The notes under the pieces are model-generated. The model ran no database searches and had not been told where the DNA came from. It saw only the letters and a program-made list of their open reading frames with translations. Below, piece by piece: positions 32,470-42,473 of a DNA stretch of 64,000 nt; position 1 is the first letter of the stretch, and every line of letters starts with the position of its first letter. Origin of the DNA: a virus; the IMG/VR virus record IMGVR_UViG_3300027973_000059, positions 1 through 64,000 of that record; one strand, given 5' to 3'. A program made the translations under genes and the position numbers.

Positions 32470-35400
32470 ATGGCAGAAGAATTAAATATAGGACAGCAAG
32501 TTGAAAATCCAAATGATAAAATAAAGATACTCTATAATACAGTATCTAAAGATTATGATTTGGGTGATTTTAATGAGTTTTCTAAAAAACTTCAAAATCC
32601 AGACAGTAGAAAAAAATTCTATGATGTTGTTGGTAAAGAATTTGATTTAGGGGGCTATAACGATTTTATTGAAAGAATAACAATTACCCCTGAAAAAAAA
32701 AATCTTGGATTTCAAGATGTTTCGACAAATTTCCCTATTACATCAGTATCACCATCACAAAAAAGCGCTAAAGAAGCTTTACAAGAAGGTGCAGGGATGG
32801 CTGACAACAGTTTCCTTAGACAAATAAATGCATATAATCCATTAATAGGGGTACTCCCTAAAGATGAAGGTATACTGCCATCAAAATATAAAGGTTTAGA
32901 AGAACCTTCTTTAAAAGAAATTCGTGAAGGAAGAAAAGAACCTAAACAATACTATAATGCTCCACTTGAAAAAGGAGTAATTTTTACAGGTGATACAGAG
33001 ATGATGGCCTCCGGTTCAAAAATAACTGAAGAGGATGCTAAAAAGTTACCTTTAGACGTAACTATAAAAAATAAATTTGCACAAGATTATATTGAAAAAA
33101 TAAGAAAAGAACCGACAAATTATGAAGTTGAAGGTTCTTATTTTGACCTATCTATGGACCCTATGGGTGGTATTCATCTTACTATAGCTCAAAATGCAAT
33201 AGACCAATTTGTATCAAAAGCAGCTGAAATAGGCGCTGGTGCTGCGACATGGTTAAGAGATAATATTGAATCCACAGAAGGATTAGAGGAATCAAACATA
33301 AAAGATTTATATGCAAAAGGTGGTGAGCTAACACAAGCTGGTAAATCAGCAACATGGTTTAATGACCCATTAGGTAAGGTTGTATTAGGTTTGAATGGAA
33401 TTAAATCAGATTTTAGAGGAGATTTACAATATAATGGTAAATTACCAGACACTATGTTTGGCAAATTAGTTAGTGGTGGTATTGGCATATTGCCAGATAT
33501 AGCTGCTGTAACATTATTACCTGAAGTTGAATTATTTGAAGGTGCTGGGTTACTTGCTAAAGCAGGTAAATTTTTTACAAAAAAATTCCCATTATATTTA
33601 GGAGGTTCAAGGGCGATAGGTGAATATGGAGAAGCAAGAGAAGCAGGGGAAACCTCGGCAGAAGCTGTTGGTTCAGCATTGGAAGGAGGAGTTAAAGGAT
33701 ATGGCGAAGGTTTAGCTATGGAACTAGCAGGCATCCTTAGTGGGAAAGCAACTAGAGCAGCAATGAAACCATTAGAAAAAATGGGAATAACAGGAGCAAA
33801 AGGTCAAATTACAAAAGAAGGGATTAATACAATTACTGATGCAATAGGCTATGGTGCTTTGGTATCGCTTGCATCTGCTGGAATGGAAGGAAGAACTCCA
33901 ACAGCAGATGAATATATACAAGGAGTAGGTCTTTCATTGCCATTTAGTGCAATGAGAATATTTAAAAATGCAAGAACAAATGCTCAGTTAAATGATGCTG
34001 TAGATAAAATTGAAGCATTACAAGCTGGAATTAGTTTAGCTAATTTTGTTGACGCGACTACTCCTAGTATTGTAGATGTTTTTAATGGTAAAGAAACCGC
34101 TGCTGAATTAAATTTAAAATCTTTAGAATTTGCTAAAAAAGCTAGAGAAACTACTGATTTAAAGTTAAAGCAAGATTATATTATACAATCAACAATTGCT
34201 AAAAAAGCAGCTAATGTTAAACAAATAGCTGAAACAGTAATTAATGATAAAAATGGTTTTAAAGAATTTAGAGAAAGCAATTTGCCAGATGATATTAAAC
34301 AAGCATTCTTAGACAAGGCAGCAGAAGTATATAAAGAATTAAATCCTACTGAACAACAAAAAACAGATTTAGGTAAAAGAATAATACAAGCTCAAACATT
34401 TGTTGATGATATGACAAAGCAAATGGAGGCAGAAACAGACCCTGTTAAAAAAGCTGAGTTAAAATACCAAATAGACGAAACTAATAAATTATTAGAAAAA
34501 CAAAATACTGATTTAACTGATATAATTGCTAAACAAGCAAAAGAAAGAGAAGAATATAATAAACCAGAACCTGAAGAAACAGAAAAGCCAACTAAAAAAA
34601 TCAGAAAACCATCTCAAAAGAAAATACAAAAAGATATTGATAATGGTAATATTGTATCATTTACTTATGCTAATGAATCAGAAGTGCCTGAACCATTCAA
34701 GAATAATATAACGTCTACAGGGGAAACTAATGGAGTAAAATTCGTAAGAGTTTCAGTGCCAAAATCTGTTGCTGATTATGAATTAAGTAAAATTAAAGAA
34801 CTAACAGATGTACCGTTGGTAACAGAACCTACTGAAATTAAAGGTTTTAAAGTAATTAAAAGAGCGCAAGATGGACCTAATGGAGAACCTGTATATGAAG
34901 TAGAAGGAGGAAAATTTTTGACAGCAGATGGAAAAGAATTAAAAGGGGCTAAAGTTAAATTACCAAAAGAAGAAGTTACACCAACTGAAGATATATATTT
35001 TAATCAATTACATAGAACTGAAAAGTTTGATGATAATGCTTCTGTTTCTACTTATTTAGGTCATAATAAGAATGAAAAAAATATATTTTACACATTACCA
35101 AATAAGGGCATAATTTCTTATGATGAAGTAATACCTAATACAAATCGTTTTACTATAACAGCTAATGCTAAAAATGACACGCCTGCTGATATAAAAAATG
35201 CTTTTGAAAGGGTTGAAAAATATTTACCTGCAAACCACGAATTATTAGAAAATAAATCTATATCTGTTGATGGATTAAAAGTATGGGATAAATTTATTAA
35301 AGATAAAAAATATATAAAAACAGGTGAAATAAATGAGGTTCAAATAACACCGATAGATAAAGCAAATATATTTAAAGATATAAAATATACTACTGAAAAT

Positions 35401-38286
35401 AAATGGAGTGGAGCAAAATTTGAAAATAAAGGGGGAGCCGAAGCTTTAGCAAGAGTAGAGAAATATATAAAAGATAATAATCTTGATTTTAAAGTTAAAT
35501 TAGATGGTGATGTTATTAAAGTAGAAGTTCCTGTATTAAGATATAAGCCAACTGAACAAGTGAAACCAACTGAAGTAAAGGTAGAAGTAGAAGAAAAAAT
35601 TGAACCAGTTGTTACACAAAAAGAAATTAAATCAACTGCTAATAAAATTAGAAGTTTAAAAATAAAGCTTGATAAGAACGTATTGCAATCAAATGTTGCA
35701 GGGGTCCCTATAGCTGTTTATAATGTGGCTATTGAATCTATAGCTAGAGCTGTAGAAGCAGGAGAAACTATAGCTAAAGCTGTAAAAGATGCTATTAAAA
35801 AATATAAATTAGATGAAAATAAAGGGTTTAATTTAGATGAATTTACTAATGGCATTACATCAAAATTGCCAACATCAAAATATAAGAAAGGCGATGTATT
35901 AGATATTGAAGAAGGTGATTATAAAACAGCTGCTAAAGTAATTAAGCAAAATAAAGATAATTTTAAAAAGAATCCAGAAGCTGTAACACCAGAACCTCAG
36001 TTAGATAAGAATGGCAAACCAAAAATAGAAGTAACAGTAGGTGATGATGGGAAAAGAAGTGTACAAATAATTTACAAAAGTGTTCCATATAATTTAGAGA
36101 ATGGGGCATTAAAGTTTGTATCTAAAGATAGAAAAAAAGCAATAGATGTATTATCTAATAAATTAGTAGAAGATTATAATGAAAATAAAGATAAGCCAGA
36201 AATAAGCGCAGCTATTGGCTGGTATGGTAATATGAGAAATTGGTTCCAAAAAAACTTTGGCGCTAATATAGAAATGTTTGGGCAGCTTTTAGCGGCTACG
36301 TCAGCAAGAACAGAAGTAGTAGATAACTTCAAGCAAGCTGTTGAGGCAATGAGAAATTTATCTAAAGGCAAATATGATGAATTATTAAAAGATTATGATA
36401 ATCATATAAAAAGTATTAAAGAATTATCTGATAGTGAATTATTAAAAAAATGGCAAGAAAAAAATCCCAATAAAAGATTGTCAGAATTTGTTCCTAATGA
36501 TTATAGAAGATTTTTGATAAATCAATATGAAAAAGTTCCATTAAGAAGTAACGGTAAAAAATTTAATGCAAATAGCAAAAAGGTATTACAAGCCTTGCAT
36601 GGTAACTGGATTGAACAAACAGAAGGTCCAAAAACAAAAAACTTTGCAGGTAATTTGACTGGACGTTCATTTGAAGCCACAATTGATGTTTGGGCAGCTA
36701 GGTATTTAAGAAGAAAAATATTTGAAGGCAAAACTAAAGAATGGAGAATTTTACCACAATCAGAAGGTGGCGTACAATATGGTAAATTAAAATCAGGCGG
36801 AATGTCTGGTGATTACCCATTTGCTGAAGAAGTAATGAAAAAAGCTGCTGATAAATTAGGTGTAAAAGCAGACGATTTACAAGCATTTTTATGGTATTTA
36901 GAAAAAGATGTATGGGATAAAAACAATTGGACAAATGTAATAGGTAAGAAAAAAGCTTCTTTTGAAGAGGCTGCAAAAGGTGTTGCATCTGATAGATACC
37001 AAGCTGCCGTAACTACATTTAGAACTCCAGAAACATTTGACCCAGTAAAATTTGAACAAGAAAGAAAAAGTCTTGAAAATGAAATAGGAAAAATACCGGG
37101 AATTATTATATCTAGAGTTAATGCTTCAGAAGGTGAGTTTAGAAGTGCCACAGATATATTTTTAGAACCAACATATGATGTTGAATTTACCGTAGACAAA
37201 AATGCTGATATTTCAAATGTAATAAGAAAAGTAAATGAAATACAAGCTAAATACGACCAAGATGCTACCATAATAAGCAGATTTGTAGATGCAAATCATC
37301 CAAATGCTAGACCAATTATAGAAATTGGCTTAGCTGAACCAGTAGAAAAATCAGATATAATTGAAGATATCAAAAAGACACTATCAGATTTGGATGTAAG
37401 AGGCTTTACAATAGCTAGAGATAGACAAGGCAAAATATTGGGAGTAAGGTCACAATTTGTGCCGGAATTTGAGGGTGATGTCAAAATGGAGGATGGATTA
37501 AATAGATTTGCAACTGCTTTTGAGAAAATTAACGAAAAATATGGGGATAATAAGAAAATTTCATACCTTTCCACCGATTTTGTAGACTCAAAAGTTAAAT
37601 TTAAAGAAAATGGAACAACCGAAAATGAACAAAATGGCGGAAATCGTCCTAAAGAACAAGGCATTCAGGGAGAACTACCAAAGCAAGAAACAAGACCCTC
37701 AGAAGGTATCAGTGACGCTTCTAAAGAACAAGGAAAACAAAATGGGGGACAACGAAATAGAGCAGGTGATGGAGTGGTTCCAGAATCAGAGATTCCCGGG
37801 ATAGGCGAACAAAAAACAACCTCTAAGGAAAAAGTACAAGGAATTGTTGCAAATGTAAGAAAAGCAAAAATTGACTTATCCAAACTAAGTGATGGAGGTC
37901 CTCAATCAAATATTTTAGGTTTACCAGTAGCTGTTTACAATGCAGCTTTAGAAACTATTGCAGTTGCTATAGAATCTGGAGCCACATTGGCGGATGCTAT
38001 TGCATATGCTATTGAAAAACATAAATTAGAAAGAAAAGAAAAATTCAATAAGCAAGAATTAATTAAACAATTAGAAGAACTTACTGGTGAAAAAGTAGAA
38101 TCTGATAAAGAAATTACTGAAAAATTAAAAAATAAACCAAGAACTTTAGCTGATGAATTTGCTGATGCTGAAAAACGCAAGAGCGAAAAATCAATTCAAA
38201 ATGCAAAAAATAAAATAATAAAAGATAACTTTGGTAAAATAGTAGATGAACTTTTAAATAATAAAAAAATAGATAGGATATGTTAA
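32470..38286 (+). CDS. Giant polyvalent (probably ejected) virion protein
   Basis: A 1938-residue protein. Residues 15-60 hold two copies of a short Asp/Gly/Phe repeat (VSKDYDLGDFNEFSKKL; VGKEFDLGGYNDFIERI). Residues about 330-500 are hydrophobic Gly/Ala segments that could insert into membranes. Lys/Glu-rich linkers follow. A globular region near 1240-1450 (AAIGWYGNMRNWFQKNFGA..., GRSFEATIDVWAARY) resembles a phage domain I recall as DUF7178. Two related helical modules lie near 1055-1130 and 1790-1865 (GVPIAVYNVAIESIARAVEAG; GLPVAVYNAALETIAVAIESG). Mosaic proteins of this kind are thought to be packaged and injected with DNA. Confidence 0.6.
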   Translation: MAEELNIGQQVENPNDKIKILYNTVSKDYDLGDFNEFSKKLQNPDSRKKFYDVVGKEFDLGGYNDFIERITITPEKKNLGFQDVSTNFPITSVSPSQKSAKEALQEGAGMADNSFLRQINAYNPLIGVLPKDEGILPSKYKGLEEPSLKEIREGRKEPKQYYNAPLEKGVIFTGDTEMMASGSKITEEDAKKLPLDVTIKNKFAQDYIEKIRKEPTNYEVEGSYFDLSMDPMGGIHLTIAQNAIDQFVSKAAEIGAGAATWLRDNIESTEGLEESNIKDLYAKGGELTQAGKSATWFNDPLGKVVLGLNGIKSDFRGDLQYNGKLPDTMFGKLVSGGIGILPDIAAVTLLPEVELFEGAGLLAKAGKFFTKKFPLYLGGSRAIGEYGEAREAGETSAEAVGSALEGGVKGYGEGLAMELAGILSGKATRAAMKPLEKMGITGAKGQITKEGINTITDAIGYGALVSLASAGMEGRTPTADEYIQGVGLSLPFSAMRIFKNARTNAQLNDAVDKIEALQAGISLANFVDATTPSIVDVFNGKETAAELNLKSLEFAKKARETTDLKLKQDYIIQSTIAKKAANVKQIAETVINDKNGFKEFRESNLPDDIKQAFLDKAAEVYKELNPTEQQKTDLGKRIIQAQTFVDDMTKQMEAETDPVKKAELKYQIDETNKLLEKQNTDLTDIIAKQAKEREEYNKPEPEETEKPTKKIRKPSQKKIQKDIDNGNIVSFTYANESEVPEPFKNNITSTGETNGVKFVRVSVPKSVADYELSKIKELTDVPLVTEPTEIKGFKVIKRAQDGPNGEPVYEVEGGKFLTADGKELKGAKVKLPKEEVTPTEDIYFNQLHRTEKFDDNASVSTYLGHNKNEKNIFYTLPNKGIISYDEVIPNTNRFTITANAKNDTPADIKNAFERVEKYLPANHELLENKSISVDGLKVWDKFIKDKKYIKTGEINEVQITPIDKANIFKDIKYTTENKWSGAKFENKGGAEALARVEKYIKDNNLDFKVKLDGDVIKVEVPVLRYKPTEQVKPTEVKVEVEEKIEPVVTQKEIKSTANKIRSLKIKLDKNVLQSNVAGVPIAVYNVAIESIARAVEAGETIAKAVKDAIKKYKLDENKGFNLDEFTNGITSKLPTSKYKKGDVLDIEEGDYKTAAKVIKQNKDNFKKNPEAVTPEPQLDKNGKPKIEVTVGDDGKRSVQIIYKSVPYNLENGALKFVSKDRKKAIDVLSNKLVEDYNENKDKPEISAAIGWYGNMRNWFQKNFGANIEMFGQLLAATSARTEVVDNFKQAVEAMRNLSKGKYDELLKDYDNHIKSIKELSDSELLKKWQEKNPNKRLSEFVPNDYRRFLINQYEKVPLRSNGKKFNANSKKVLQALHGNWIEQTEGPKTKNFAGNLTGRSFEATIDVWAARYLRRKIFEGKTKEWRILPQSEGGVQYGKLKSGGMSGDYPFAEEVMKKAADKLGVKADDLQAFLWYLEKDVWDKNNWTNVIGKKKASFEEAAKGVASDRYQAAVTTFRTPETFDPVKFEQERKSLENEIGKIPGIIISRVNASEGEFRSATDIFLEPTYDVEFTVDKNADISNVIRKVNEIQAKYDQDATIISRFVDANHPNARPIIEIGLAEPVEKSDIIEDIKKTLSDLDVRGFTIARDRQGKILGVRSQFVPEFEGDVKMEDGLNRFATAFEKINEKYGDNKKISYLSTDFVDSKVKFKENGTTENEQNGGNRPKEQGIQGELPKQETRPSEGISDASKEQGKQNGGQRNRAGDGVVPESEIPGIGEQKTTSKEKVQGIVANVRKAKIDLSKLSDGGPQSNILGLPVAVYNAALETIAVAIESGATLADAIAYAIEKHKLERKEKFNKQELIKQLEELTGEKVESDKEITEKLKNKPRTLADEFADAEKRKSEKSIQNAKNKIIKDNFGKIVDELLNNKKIDRIC

Positions 38287-38771
38287 AATCATTATTGTCT
38301 AAGGACATGAAAGAAGGTATGCAAGATGCAGTTCAAGTAGAACTGCAACAATCAAGTTTATGGAAAAGTCTAGCAAATCAAATGCAAAGATTAGGTTACT
38401 TTGGTAGTCAAAAGTATTTCTTAGCAGAAAGTGCTGAGGAATTAACTCATTATCAGATGCATGTAGAGTTTATGAATGATATGGGGGATTGCGCAGATTT
38501 GCCAAAAATAGATGCAATTAACGATAAAGTAAAAACTATTGGTGATGCATTAGAAATTGGTTATGAAATTGAAACAGATGTATATAATCAATACAAAGAA
38601 TTTTATGAAAAAGCAGTATCTGAAGATGCTGTTGTTGCACAATATTTATTGCAATTTTTACAAATTCAGCGTGAAGCAGTAGGTCAATATGGTGATTTAT
38701 TAGCTAAATATAAAGTGGCTGAAGAAACTAAAGAAATTTTATTTTTTGATAAATCAATGGGCAAAATATAA
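38280..38771 (+). CDS. Ferritin-like protein
   Basis: A 163-residue four-helix protein. Helix A carries E21 (VELQQSSLWKSLANQM); helix B has E54-x-x-H57 in ESAEELTHYQMHVEFMNDMG; helix C has E98 in YEIETDVYNQY; helix D has Q130 in FLQIQREAVGQYGDLL. These align with ferroxidase ligands E17, E50/H53, E94 and Q127 of bacterial ferritin, while E130 is replaced by Ala. The start overlaps the giant gene (ATGTTAA) and the stop touches the next virion gene, so it is expressed with them. Iron storage or oxidation is inferred from ligands. Confidence 0.75.
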   Translation: MLKSLLSKDMKEGMQDAVQVELQQSSLWKSLANQMQRLGYFGSQKYFLAESAEELTHYQMHVEFMNDMGDCADLPKIDAINDKVKTIGDALEIGYEIETDVYNQYKEFYEKAVSEDAVVAQYLLQFLQIQREAVGQYGDLLAKYKVAEETKEILFFDKSMGKI

Positions 38772-41725
38772 TGGCAAATCCTTGCAAATATTACATAGGT
38801 AAAAAAGAATATACTGAAGATGAATTTAAAAAGTACCTTAAAGAAGGTGGCTTAGATAAGTTTATTGAAGAAGGTTTGGATATATCTAAAATTAATATTG
38901 GCAAAGAAGCTGCGCCAGTATCTGGGATTAAAAATGCTATTTCTGAAGAAACAAGAACTCAATTAGGGTTGCCATCTTTGAGAATACCAAATTTAGGGTT
39001 GAAAACAAATAATTTACTAGAAGGTAAAAGATTAGTTGATTCTGGAGAAATTAATCCAGAAACAGTAGTTGATAGAATACTTAATACAACAGATAAAGCT
39101 GTCAATACACAAGAAGCGCAGGTAATGCAATACTATACACGCCAATTAAATACAGTTAGGAATGATGTAATTAATGAATTGGCTAATGAAAAATTAACAG
39201 CAACCGAAAGATTAGATTTAATAGGTAAATTAGGTCAATATGGTGACAGACTAGACCAAGTTACTGAAGCAAATATATTATCTGGTGGTGATTGGGGTAA
39301 TGTAGGTAATATAAGACAAGATGTATATGATGAGGGGTATAATCCTGTCAAAGATAAAGCAGCTATTAAAGAAATATATGGTGGACAAATACCAGCAGAA
39401 ATTAAAGCACAAATAGATAAAGCAAATAAAGAAAGAGATGAAGCCCTTATTGAAATGGCTAAAAGAGAAGAAATAATAAGACAACAAGAGGCGCAATTAA
39501 AAATACAAGAAGTTGCCAAAACAAAAGTTGGAGAAAAAGTTGACCATAAAAAAGTAAGAGCTGATTTACTTTCAGAATTAAAAGAAGCCAAAGAAGAACA
39601 TCTTAAAGATTTAAAGGATAAAGGTATTCAACAAATGGGGGGTATAGATGGGGTAATATTGACTCCAAAAATGATTAAAATTATTGGTAAAATTGCCGCT
39701 GATTATGTAAAAGAAGGGTATGAAAATTTAGAAGATGTTATTTCTAAAGTATACGATGAAGTAAAAGGGATTGTGCCAAATATAACTAAAAAGGATGTTA
39801 GGGATACTTTAGTATTAAATGAATCTGGTAAGTTAGAAGAAAAAGCTACTAGAATTGAAAAAGAAGCTGAAAAATATAAAAAAGAAGGAGTTCCTGCAAA
39901 ATCCACATCAAGGAAATTAAAAGAAAAATTTGAATCAGATGATGCTTGGGTAAAAGCTAGGCAAAGACTTAGTAATGCTAATAAGAAAATTCAACAAATT
40001 AAATCCGTTGCATATAATTCAAAGAAAAATATGTACGAAAAGGCTTTGTTATGGATTACAAAAACATTTAGAGGATTTGTATTAAGTAGTGCCGGTGTAA
40101 CGGTAAAGTTAGCTAGTGCTATATTTACGGGGGGTATTATAAAAAGAATACCAGAACAAGCAATTGGAGTAGTATATTCAAAAATATATAAAGGTATTGC
40201 TGAAAAAGCTCCTATAGAAGGATTTGTTTATGCTAAATCAGAATTAATATTTGTTAAAGAATTTTTTAACCCTAAAAAGCTTGCTCAAAATACAATACAA
40301 ATATTAAAAGAAGGGCAAAGTGATTTAAGCAAAAGAGTCGGCGATATGGTTCATGAAGACTTGACTGAAATAACAATGCCGGGTGAACAAAAAACAAAAG
40401 TATTAAAAATATTAAAAGCAACACTAAAAGGATATGATATGATTATATCATTGCCCGGTAATTCTCACATGATGATTAAAGACCCATTAAAAAGAGCAAC
40501 ATACTATGCATCATATGAAAATGCGCTTATATGGGCTGAAAAAAATGGATTGGATATAAATGACCCATTAGTTATAAATACTATAGAAAATGCTGCATAT
40601 AAAAGAGCTAATTATGAAATATTCTTAGAAGACAATGCATTAAATAAAAAATTTAAGGAATGGAAAGCTGAATTAGAGGCAATGGGACCATCAGGAGCTA
40701 CATTAAAGGCTTTAGTAGATTTTGCAATACCGATTTCTACAGTCCCTACAAATATTGTTAGAAGGGTGTTCTCAACGTCTCCGCTTGGCTTGGCAAAGGG
40801 CATTTATCAAGCAGAAGTAGCTAAAAAAGCTTTAAAAAAGAGTATTGATAATTTAGAAACAGAGCAAGCAGATGCAATTATGCGTCAATTAAAACAAGGC
40901 ACATTAGGTACTGCTTTATGGTTGTTGGGCTGGTTTGGGTATGCTAGTTACGGAGGTCTTTATACTAAATTTGACCCAAATAAAAAAAGAGAAGAAGGCA
41001 GTTTATTGTCAGATGATATGGATATAAATGGCATTAAAATACCAAAACCTGTACAGCATGCGGTTCCATTAGAAGTTATTCAAATGGCAGCTACTTCAAG
41101 ACGTATTTATGAAAATTATGTAGATAATAAAGGTGTTTCTAGTACTAGCGCTTTAACAGCAGCTGCATTGGGTTCTATTGGTTCTATGATTGAACAAATA
41201 CCTGTAGTTTCAACACCTATTTTACTTGCAGAATCAATACAAGACCCAACTAAATTTGAAAAATTAAAAGAGGATTACAAAAATAGATTACAGCCAAGAA
41301 TTTTACAACAATTGGGAGTAGTAGGGGATTCAGATGAAGAAAAATTTATTAAAAAGCATAGCTCATCTGATAATATATATAAAAATGAGCTAAAAGCTTA
41401 TGATAAAAATGGCAAAGAGCTAGTAGTTACAAATGATTTATTCTTCAAATATAGAGAGGAAATAGCTAAGGAAGAGGCTAAAAGATTAAAATACATGTAT
41501 GACAAAGGAGCAATTGCATCAAACGGGAAACTAAAAGCATTTGATGATTTAACAGATGAAGAGAAAAAGACCGAGATAGCAAGATTAAAAAGATTAGCTA
41601 CTGATAAAATTAAAGAAAAAGTGTTAGGTCAAAAAACAATGACCATGAAAGAAGCTGTTTTAAAATCAAATTTACAGCAAGCTAGAGAATTCTTTGAAAT
41701 CAAATATCAGAGAGTAAACAAATAA
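38771..41725 (+). CDS. Large internal virion / ejection protein
   Basis: A 984-residue, Lys/Glu-rich helical protein. A coiled-coil region near residues 205-270 is followed by a module (GKIAADYVKEGYENLEDVISKVYDEVK) similar in layout to the paired helical modules of the 1938-residue protein. A hydrophobic region near 430-470 (GFVLSSAGVTVKLASAIFTGG) and another near 715-735 (LGTALWLLGWFGYASYGG) could interact with membrane. Probably injected. No catalytic motif seen. Confidence 0.55.
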   Translation: MANPCKYYIGKKEYTEDEFKKYLKEGGLDKFIEEGLDISKINIGKEAAPVSGIKNAISEETRTQLGLPSLRIPNLGLKTNNLLEGKRLVDSGEINPETVVDRILNTTDKAVNTQEAQVMQYYTRQLNTVRNDVINELANEKLTATERLDLIGKLGQYGDRLDQVTEANILSGGDWGNVGNIRQDVYDEGYNPVKDKAAIKEIYGGQIPAEIKAQIDKANKERDEALIEMAKREEIIRQQEAQLKIQEVAKTKVGEKVDHKKVRADLLSELKEAKEEHLKDLKDKGIQQMGGIDGVILTPKMIKIIGKIAADYVKEGYENLEDVISKVYDEVKGIVPNITKKDVRDTLVLNESGKLEEKATRIEKEAEKYKKEGVPAKSTSRKLKEKFESDDAWVKARQRLSNANKKIQQIKSVAYNSKKNMYEKALLWITKTFRGFVLSSAGVTVKLASAIFTGGIIKRIPEQAIGVVYSKIYKGIAEKAPIEGFVYAKSELIFVKEFFNPKKLAQNTIQILKEGQSDLSKRVGDMVHEDLTEITMPGEQKTKVLKILKATLKGYDMIISLPGNSHMMIKDPLKRATYYASYENALIWAEKNGLDINDPLVINTIENAAYKRANYEIFLEDNALNKKFKEWKAELEAMGPSGATLKALVDFAIPISTVPTNIVRRVFSTSPLGLAKGIYQAEVAKKALKKSIDNLETEQADAIMRQLKQGTLGTALWLLGWFGYASYGGLYTKFDPNKKREEGSLLSDDMDINGIKIPKPVQHAVPLEVIQMAATSRRIYENYVDNKGVSSTSALTAAALGSIGSMIEQIPVVSTPILLAESIQDPTKFEKLKEDYKNRLQPRILQQLGVVGDSDEEKFIKKHSSSDNIYKNELKAYDKNGKELVVTNDLFFKYREEIAKEEAKRLKYMYDKGAIASNGKLKAFDDLTDEEKKTEIARLKRLATDKIKEKVLGQKTMTMKEAVLKSNLQQAREFFEIKYQRVNK

Positions 41726-41737
41726 ATTAAGTTAATT

Positions 41738-41902
41738 ATGCCATATAAATCAAAAGCTCAAGAAGCATACTTTAATATCCATAAAAAGGAGCTAGAAAGA
41801 CAAGGGGTAAATGTTAACGAATGGAACAAAGCTAGCAAGGGCAAAAAGCTTCCTGAAAGAGTTACCAAGCTTCAGGCTATGAAGAAAAGAAAAATGGGCT
41901 AA
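41738..41902 (+). CDS. Small basic phage protein
   Basis: A 54-residue, very basic ORF (MPYKSKAQEAYFNIHKKELERQG...KLQAMKKRKMG). The MPYKSKAQ start is typical of short conserved proteins in aquatic phages. Last gene of the 22803-41902 transcription unit. Confidence 0.5.
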   Translation: MPYKSKAQEAYFNIHKKELERQGVNVNEWNKASKGKKLPERVTKLQAMKKRKMG

Positions 41903-41919
41903 TATAGCCATAAATTTCT

Positions 41920-41927
41920 TATATTTG
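41920..41927 (+). promoter_or_regulatory. Promoter core (TATATTTG) for fibre operon
   Basis: TATATTTG 17 bp upstream of the ATG at 41945. Confidence 0.6.
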
Positions 41928-41944
41928 GGTAAAATTTTAGTACA

Positions 41945-42463
41945 ATGCCTATTTCCCCAAGTTTTACCGCGTCACAAAACAGCGGCACGCCTAATTTAAT
42001 TTTTTTAACTGACACCTCAACGGGTTCAGATGTAACTATAACTAAGCGTAGAATTTATTTGTTACAATCAAATGGTACTTATTTGGTACCAGCAGGAACT
42101 AATACCGATTATATTGAGTGGGCATTGGTGGATACAACCACTAGTTTAAATGTACTAATTCAAGATACGGCATTAAGTATTACTGTCCAGTGGTTAACAG
42201 CTGGCAATGTAGAAGTCGCTAGTGTAACCACATCCTTTGCCTTTACAGCATACAATGAAACTTTTTATTATGGTTTAACTGAAAGCCAAGTAGCAAATGC
42301 AAATCTAACAGCAAGCACTAACTGGTATCAAACTAAAATGATACTTAGAGTAGAATTAGATTCTGCATACCAAGCTATATCTTTTGCATCTGATATATTC
42401 AGTGCGCAAGCAGCTTTAAACAGAGCGACATTCATTAGTACAAACCAAAGTTATTTCTTCTAA
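41945..42463 (+). CDS. Putative tail/fibre-associated protein
   Basis: A 172-residue, Thr/Ser/Ala-rich, beta-type protein (MPISPSFTASQNSGTPNLIFLTDTSTGS) with low charge. A pattern with DTSTGSDVTITKRRIYL is common in phage proteins near fibres. Position before the fibre gene suggests an attachment role. Confidence 0.5.
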   Translation: MPISPSFTASQNSGTPNLIFLTDTSTGSDVTITKRRIYLLQSNGTYLVPAGTNTDYIEWALVDTTTSLNVLIQDTALSITVQWLTAGNVEVASVTTSFAFTAYNETFYYGLTESQVANANLTASTNWYQTKMILRVELDSAYQAISFASDIFSAQAALNRATFISTNQSYFF

Positions 42464-42473
42464 ATAAATAATA

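Noticed and set aside
33189-33734. 181-residue minus-strand ORF within the giant virion-protein gene
   Set aside because: Pro/Ser-rich antisense frame of a hydrophobic Gly/Ala coding stretch; no promoter or start leader.
36813-37664. Minus-strand ORFs of 122 and 152 residues inside the giant virion-protein gene
   Set aside because: Antisense shadows; Ser/Phe/Leu-rich composition mirrors Lys/Glu-rich sense codons.
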